A stretch of 7,518 bases of DNA from Acidobacteriota bacterium (lineage in GTDB: Bacteria; Acidobacteriota; Vicinamibacteria; Vicinamibacterales; CAVVIG01), in contig JACPZV010000022.1 of the NCBI GenBank assembly GCA_016195295.1, positions 1 to 7,518 of the forward strand, given 5' to 3'. The position numbers were made by a program, and so were the translations under genes. Shown piece by piece: positions 5,153 through 7,518 of the stretch (the first letter of the stretch is position 1; each line of letters begins with the position of its first letter). Below the pieces are notes generated by a model. That model was not told the DNA's origin. It saw nothing but the letters and a program-made list of their open reading frames with translations, and ran no database searches.

Positions 5153-7234
5153 ATGATCTGGAAAAGCGTAACCACGGAGGTCACGGAGGTACAAACCGGT
5201 TCTCGGTTCCGTGTCCTCCGCGGTTTCTTCTTCTTCGTCATGATCGCGCTCGGGCCGACTGCGGCGAGCGCGCAACCCACGCGGCTGGCGGTCTTGCAGG
5301 CCGAAGATCGCCGCGCGCCGACGGTGAACGATCTTGCCGTCATTCGATCCGGCGCACACAGTCGCGACCCGCAGACGGTACAAATCGCGGTCCGAGCGCT
5401 GGGCCGATTGGAACGGCCGTCGCTCATTCCAGACATCACGCCCGCGCTGAAGAGCCTGCTGTCGGAGATCCGCGCGGAAGCGGCCAACGCCGTTGGTCAA
5501 GCCGCGCAGGGATGGAAGAAAGGCAATCCGCCGACCGCGCCCGCGCTGGACGCGGTGGTCGCGTCGCTGGTCGGCAGGCTGAAGGTCGAGGCCGAGAGCG
5601 ACGTGCGATCCGCGATCTGTCAAACGATCGGCCGCCTTCCGTATACGACCGCCACGCAGGCCGAAAACGCCGAGCGGACGCTTGTCGAGTCGGCGGCGCG
5701 CAGCGACACGGTCGCCGATCGTCTCGGCGTCGCCCAGGGCCTCGAAGCGCTCGTCCGTTTTCAGCGCAAGCTGCGCTCACCGAGCGACGACGCGATCGCG
5801 CTGCTCCGCGAATTCGCCGGTCGGGGCAACGGCGCGGCCGCGGGCGCGCGCGTGCGCCGGCTGGCGCTCGAAGCGCTGATCGCCGTGGGCGCGACGACGG
5901 GCGATCTCCGTCTCGCCGCGTCCCGGGATTCGGATCTGCAGGTCCGGCGCCTGGCGATGCGGGCCGCGTCGACTGCGCAACCGGTGAGCGATGCGGACGG
6001 CGACGTGCTGAAGGTCGGTCTCGCCGATCCGTCGCCGATCGTGCGCGTCGAAGCGCTGCGCGGTTTGGCGATGCGCGGTGCCGATCGAGACGACGCCTGT
6101 GCGGCGGCGACCGCATCGACCGCCGACGCGGACACGCACGTGGCGCTGGTCGCGCTCGATCAACTGGCGGCGTGCGGCGCGGCACCCGACGCGGTTGCGC
6201 GGCTCGTCCGCGCGGTGAACGAGGTGTCCGACGCCGGCGCTCCGCGCGGCTGGCATCGGGCGGCGCACGCGCTCGTGGCGTTGGCGGCGGCGGCGCCCGA
6301 TCGTGGCACGGCCGCGCTCCCGCAGTTCACCGGGTCGCGCGTCTGGCAGCTGCGTCTTTATGCCGCGCGCGCGGCGGCGACGCTCAAGAACCGTGACGTG
6401 CTCGTCACGCTTGCCGGCGATGATGACGACAACGTGAGAGAAGCGGCGATCGAAGGTCTGCGGAAAGTCGCCGGGCACGACGCCGACGAGACGTACGTCG
6501 CCGAGCTCGCGCGGCCCGGCTATCAAGTCGTACGCGTGTCGGCGCTCGCGCTCGACGGGACGCCGCACTTCGATCGCGCGGTGCCGGCGCTGAAAAACGC
6601 GTGGCAACGGTTGGTCGCCGAAGGCCGCGACAACTCGCACGATGCGCGCGACGCGATCGCGAAGACGCTGGCGTCGCTCGGCGCCGACCCGCGCGTGAAA
6701 CCTGGTGCCGCGCGCGGTGTAGGGGCCGACCCACGTGTCGGCCCTGGACGGACACACGGGTCCGCCCCTGCGTTCAGCGCCGACGAGCTGCGACGCCTGG
6801 CCGCGCCGAGGGCGCGCGTGACGATTCGCGGCGTCGGCACGTTCGAGCTGGCGTTGTTCGCGATGCAGGCGCCGGCGACCGTGCTTCGCTTCGCGCATCT
6901 GGCTGAAACGGGCTACTACAACGGCCTCACGGTCCATCGCGTCGTGCCGAACTTCGTGATTCAGGGCGGGAGTCCAGGCGCCAATGAGTTTGTCGGCGAC
7001 GCCTCGTTCATGCGCGACGAGGTGGGTCTGTGGCCGCACGTGCGCGGCGCCGTCGGCATCTCGACGCGCGGGCGCGACACGGGCGACGCCCAGATCTTCA
7101 TCGACCTCGTCGACAACCCGCGCCTCGATCACGAGTACACGGTGTTCGCGCAGGTCCTGAATGGAATGGACGTGGTCGATCAGGTGCTGGAAGGCGACGT
7201 GATCGAGAAGATTGAAATTGTCGCTGGACAATAG
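5153..7234 (+). CDS. Secreted HEAT-repeat protein with C-terminal cyclophilin-type peptidyl-prolyl isomerase domain
   Basis: 693 residues, ATG 5153 to TAG 7234, starting 53 bases after the metallo-hydrolase. The only other nearby in-frame ATG (5240) would destroy the signal peptide, so 5153 is preferred although no Shine-Dalgarno sequence is visible. Signal peptide: basic region to R23, hydrophobic GFFFFVMIALG (24-34), cleavage after TAASA (36-40). Residues about 55-510 are alpha-helical HEAT-like repeats (for example DLQVRRLAMRAAS 261-273, DPSPIVRVEALRGLAM 292-307, DDDDNVREAAIEGLRKVAG 423-441). A Gly/Pro/Arg linker (510-542) is encoded by a palindromic repeat. Residues about 550-690 are a cyclophilin: VHRVVPNFVIQGG (594-606, with R596, F601, Q604) and AQIFIDLVDNPRLD (646-659, with F649), matching the catalytic Arg, Phe, Gln and Phe of human cyclophilin A. 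The usual Trp and His are Arg (657) and Tyr (662). It probably assists protein folding or assembly in the periplasm, the HEAT part binding a partner; the partner is unknown. Confidence 0.93.
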   Translation: MIWKSVTTEVTEVQTGSRFRVLRGFFFFVMIALGPTAASAQPTRLAVLQAEDRRAPTVNDLAVIRSGAHSRDPQTVQIAVRALGRLERPSLIPDITPALKSLLSEIRAEAANAVGQAAQGWKKGNPPTAPALDAVVASLVGRLKVEAESDVRSAICQTIGRLPYTTATQAENAERTLVESAARSDTVADRLGVAQGLEALVRFQRKLRSPSDDAIALLREFAGRGNGAAAGARVRRLALEALIAVGATTGDLRLAASRDSDLQVRRLAMRAASTAQPVSDADGDVLKVGLADPSPIVRVEALRGLAMRGADRDDACAAATASTADADTHVALVALDQLAACGAAPDAVARLVRAVNEVSDAGAPRGWHRAAHALVALAAAAPDRGTAALPQFTGSRVWQLRLYAARAAATLKNRDVLVTLAGDDDDNVREAAIEGLRKVAGHDADETYVAELARPGYQVVRVSALALDGTPHFDRAVPALKNAWQRLVAEGRDNSHDARDAIAKTLASLGADPRVKPGAARGVGADPRVGPGRTHGSAPAFSADELRRLAAPRARVTIRGVGTFELALFAMQAPATVLRFAHLAETGYYNGLTVHRVVPNFVIQGGSPGANEFVGDASFMRDEVGLWPHVRGAVGISTRGRDTGDAQIFIDLVDNPRLDHEYTVFAQVLNGMDVVDQVLEGDVIEKIEIVAGQ
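5170..5225. repeat. Palindromic repeat, type C, inside the signal-peptide coding region
   Basis: An imperfect inverted repeat: bases 5170-5187 pair with 5208-5225 at 16 of 18 positions, around a 20-base loop. The left arm contains CACGGAGGT twice in tandem (5173-5181, 5182-5190); the right arm contains the complement CCGTGTCCTCCG. It starts 17 bases after the ATG of the HEAT/cyclophilin gene and is read through in frame, coding for residues about 7-25, the basic region of the signal peptide. CACGGAGG-type hairpins are common between genes in some high-GC genomes (recalled, not searched). Confidence 0.75.
6681..6769. repeat. Palindromic repeat, type D, coding for the HEAT-cyclophilin linker
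   Basis: Bases 6721-6769 form an imperfect inverted repeat: 24-base arms around base 6745, matching at 19 of 24 positions, beginning AGGGGCCGACCC and ending GGGTCCGCCCCT. Just upstream, 6683-6705 is a degenerate copy of the left part (GCCGACCC ... CCTGG, compare 6725-6747). Read in frame, the two copies give GADPRVKPG and GADPRVGPG (residues 510-518 and 524-532). The element starts and ends between domains, and there is no frame disruption. Confidence 0.78.
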
Positions 7235-7310
7235 TCGTTAGTCATTGGTCGTTGGTCGACTAACGACTGTGGTCGGTGACTAACGACCAACGACTCACGA
7301 CTCACGACTA
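7234..7310. repeat. Short direct and inverted repeat cluster, type E, between genes
   Basis: The gap between the HEAT/cyclophilin stop and the aminotransferase start is almost entirely repeats. GTCGTTAGTC (7234-7243) is complementary to GACTAACGAC (7258-7267), which recurs at 7278-7287. TCGTTGGTCG (7249-7258) is complementary to CGACCAACGA (7284-7293). It ends with two ACGACTC units and one ACGACTA (7290-7310). The first base overlaps the TAG stop. Alternative hairpins are possible; there is no T-rich tail, so it is not an obvious intrinsic terminator, although it could slow transcription between the two genes. Confidence 0.8.
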
Positions 7311-7313
7311 CAG

Positions 7314-7518
7314 ATGTTCTCCACCCGCGTTCCCGCGCATCTGGCGCCGAATCGTCTAGCGCAGGCGCTGCAGGCGCACCGGGCAGCGGGGCGTCCTGTC
7401 ATCGATCTGACCGAGTCGAATCCAACTCGCGCGGGATTCGACTATCCGCCCGATCTCCTGTCGGCGCTCGCCGGCGGACGCGCGCTGCGGTACGACCCGA
7501 GCCCCTTGGGGTCGATCG
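7314..7518 (+). CDS. PLP-dependent aminotransferase, class I/II (N-terminal 68 residues; 3' end outside window)
   Basis: ATG 7314 opens a frame that runs off the right edge. The start FSTRVPAHLAPNRLAQAL (2-19) is followed by VIDLTESNPTRAGFDYP (28-44) and ALRYDPSPLG (57-66), which matches the N-terminal arm of fold-type I aminotransferases, where the SNPT segment is near the active site and the YDP segment leads into the cofactor-binding region. The lysine that binds PLP lies outside the window. The amino-acid substrate cannot be judged from this part. No ribosome binding site is visible in the ten bases before the ATG, and the gene follows the type E repeats by four bases. Confidence 0.85.
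   Translation, partial: MFSTRVPAHLAPNRLAQALQAHRAAGRPVIDLTESNPTRAGFDYPPDLLSALAGGRALRYDPSPLGSI

Noticed and set aside
5777..7231. Long open frame on the minus strand (484 codons) opposite the HEAT/cyclophilin gene
   Set aside because: Arg/His/Val-rich shadow of a well-supported gene; no domain or start signal.
7234..7310. Intrinsic terminator after the HEAT/cyclophilin gene
   Set aside because: Hairpins are possible, but no T-rich tract follows any of them.

Overview
This is a roughly 65-70% GC bacterial window with dense, short-gapped genes on both strands. The gene set (a Tat-exported xanthine dehydrogenase-type operon, a beta-CASP metallo-hydrolase, an exported HEAT-repeat/cyclophilin fusion and a PLP aminotransferase) and the abundant short GC-rich palindromic repeats resemble Acidobacteriota, perhaps the Vicinamibacteria. 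That placement comes from memory of similar gene sets, not from a search.

Left half, minus strand (3614 down to 1): a three-gene operon for a molybdenum hydroxylase. It is read in the order [2Fe-2S] subunit with a twin-arginine signal (3614-2982), molybdopterin-binding catalytic subunit (2980-449), and FAD-binding subunit (333 to beyond base 1). The first two genes are separated by one base. The 115-base gap before the FAD gene holds two near-identical palindromic repeats, the second ending just before that gene's ribosome binding site. Together the three products would form an enzyme passing electrons from substrate through Mo, FeS and FAD. The Tat signal suggests export of the folded complex, as in E. 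coli PaoABC.

Middle (3615-3778): a divergent promoter region with a perfect 7-base dyad on the operon side.

Right half, plus strand: a beta-CASP/RNA-specificity metallo-beta-lactamase gene (3779-5099) whose frame is broken near 4082, where roughly 30 conserved residues also appear to be missing. A palindromic repeat lies in its coding sequence about 60 bases after the break. Next is an intact gene for a secreted protein with HEAT-like repeats and a C-terminal cyclophilin domain (5153-7234). A repeat-rich gap (7234-7310) follows, then the start of an aminotransferase (7314 onward, cut by the window edge).

The main theme of the window is palindromic repeats of five different sequence types. 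Two pairs or arrays lie between genes. Three lie inside reading frames: one in the metallo-hydrolase, one coding for the start of the HEAT/cyclophilin signal peptide, and one coding for the linker between the HEAT and cyclophilin parts. This resembles in principle the Rickettsia palindromic elements that insert in frame into proteins. No CRISPR array, tRNA, rRNA, transposase or phage gene was seen, and no gene-free stretch exceeds 300 bases.
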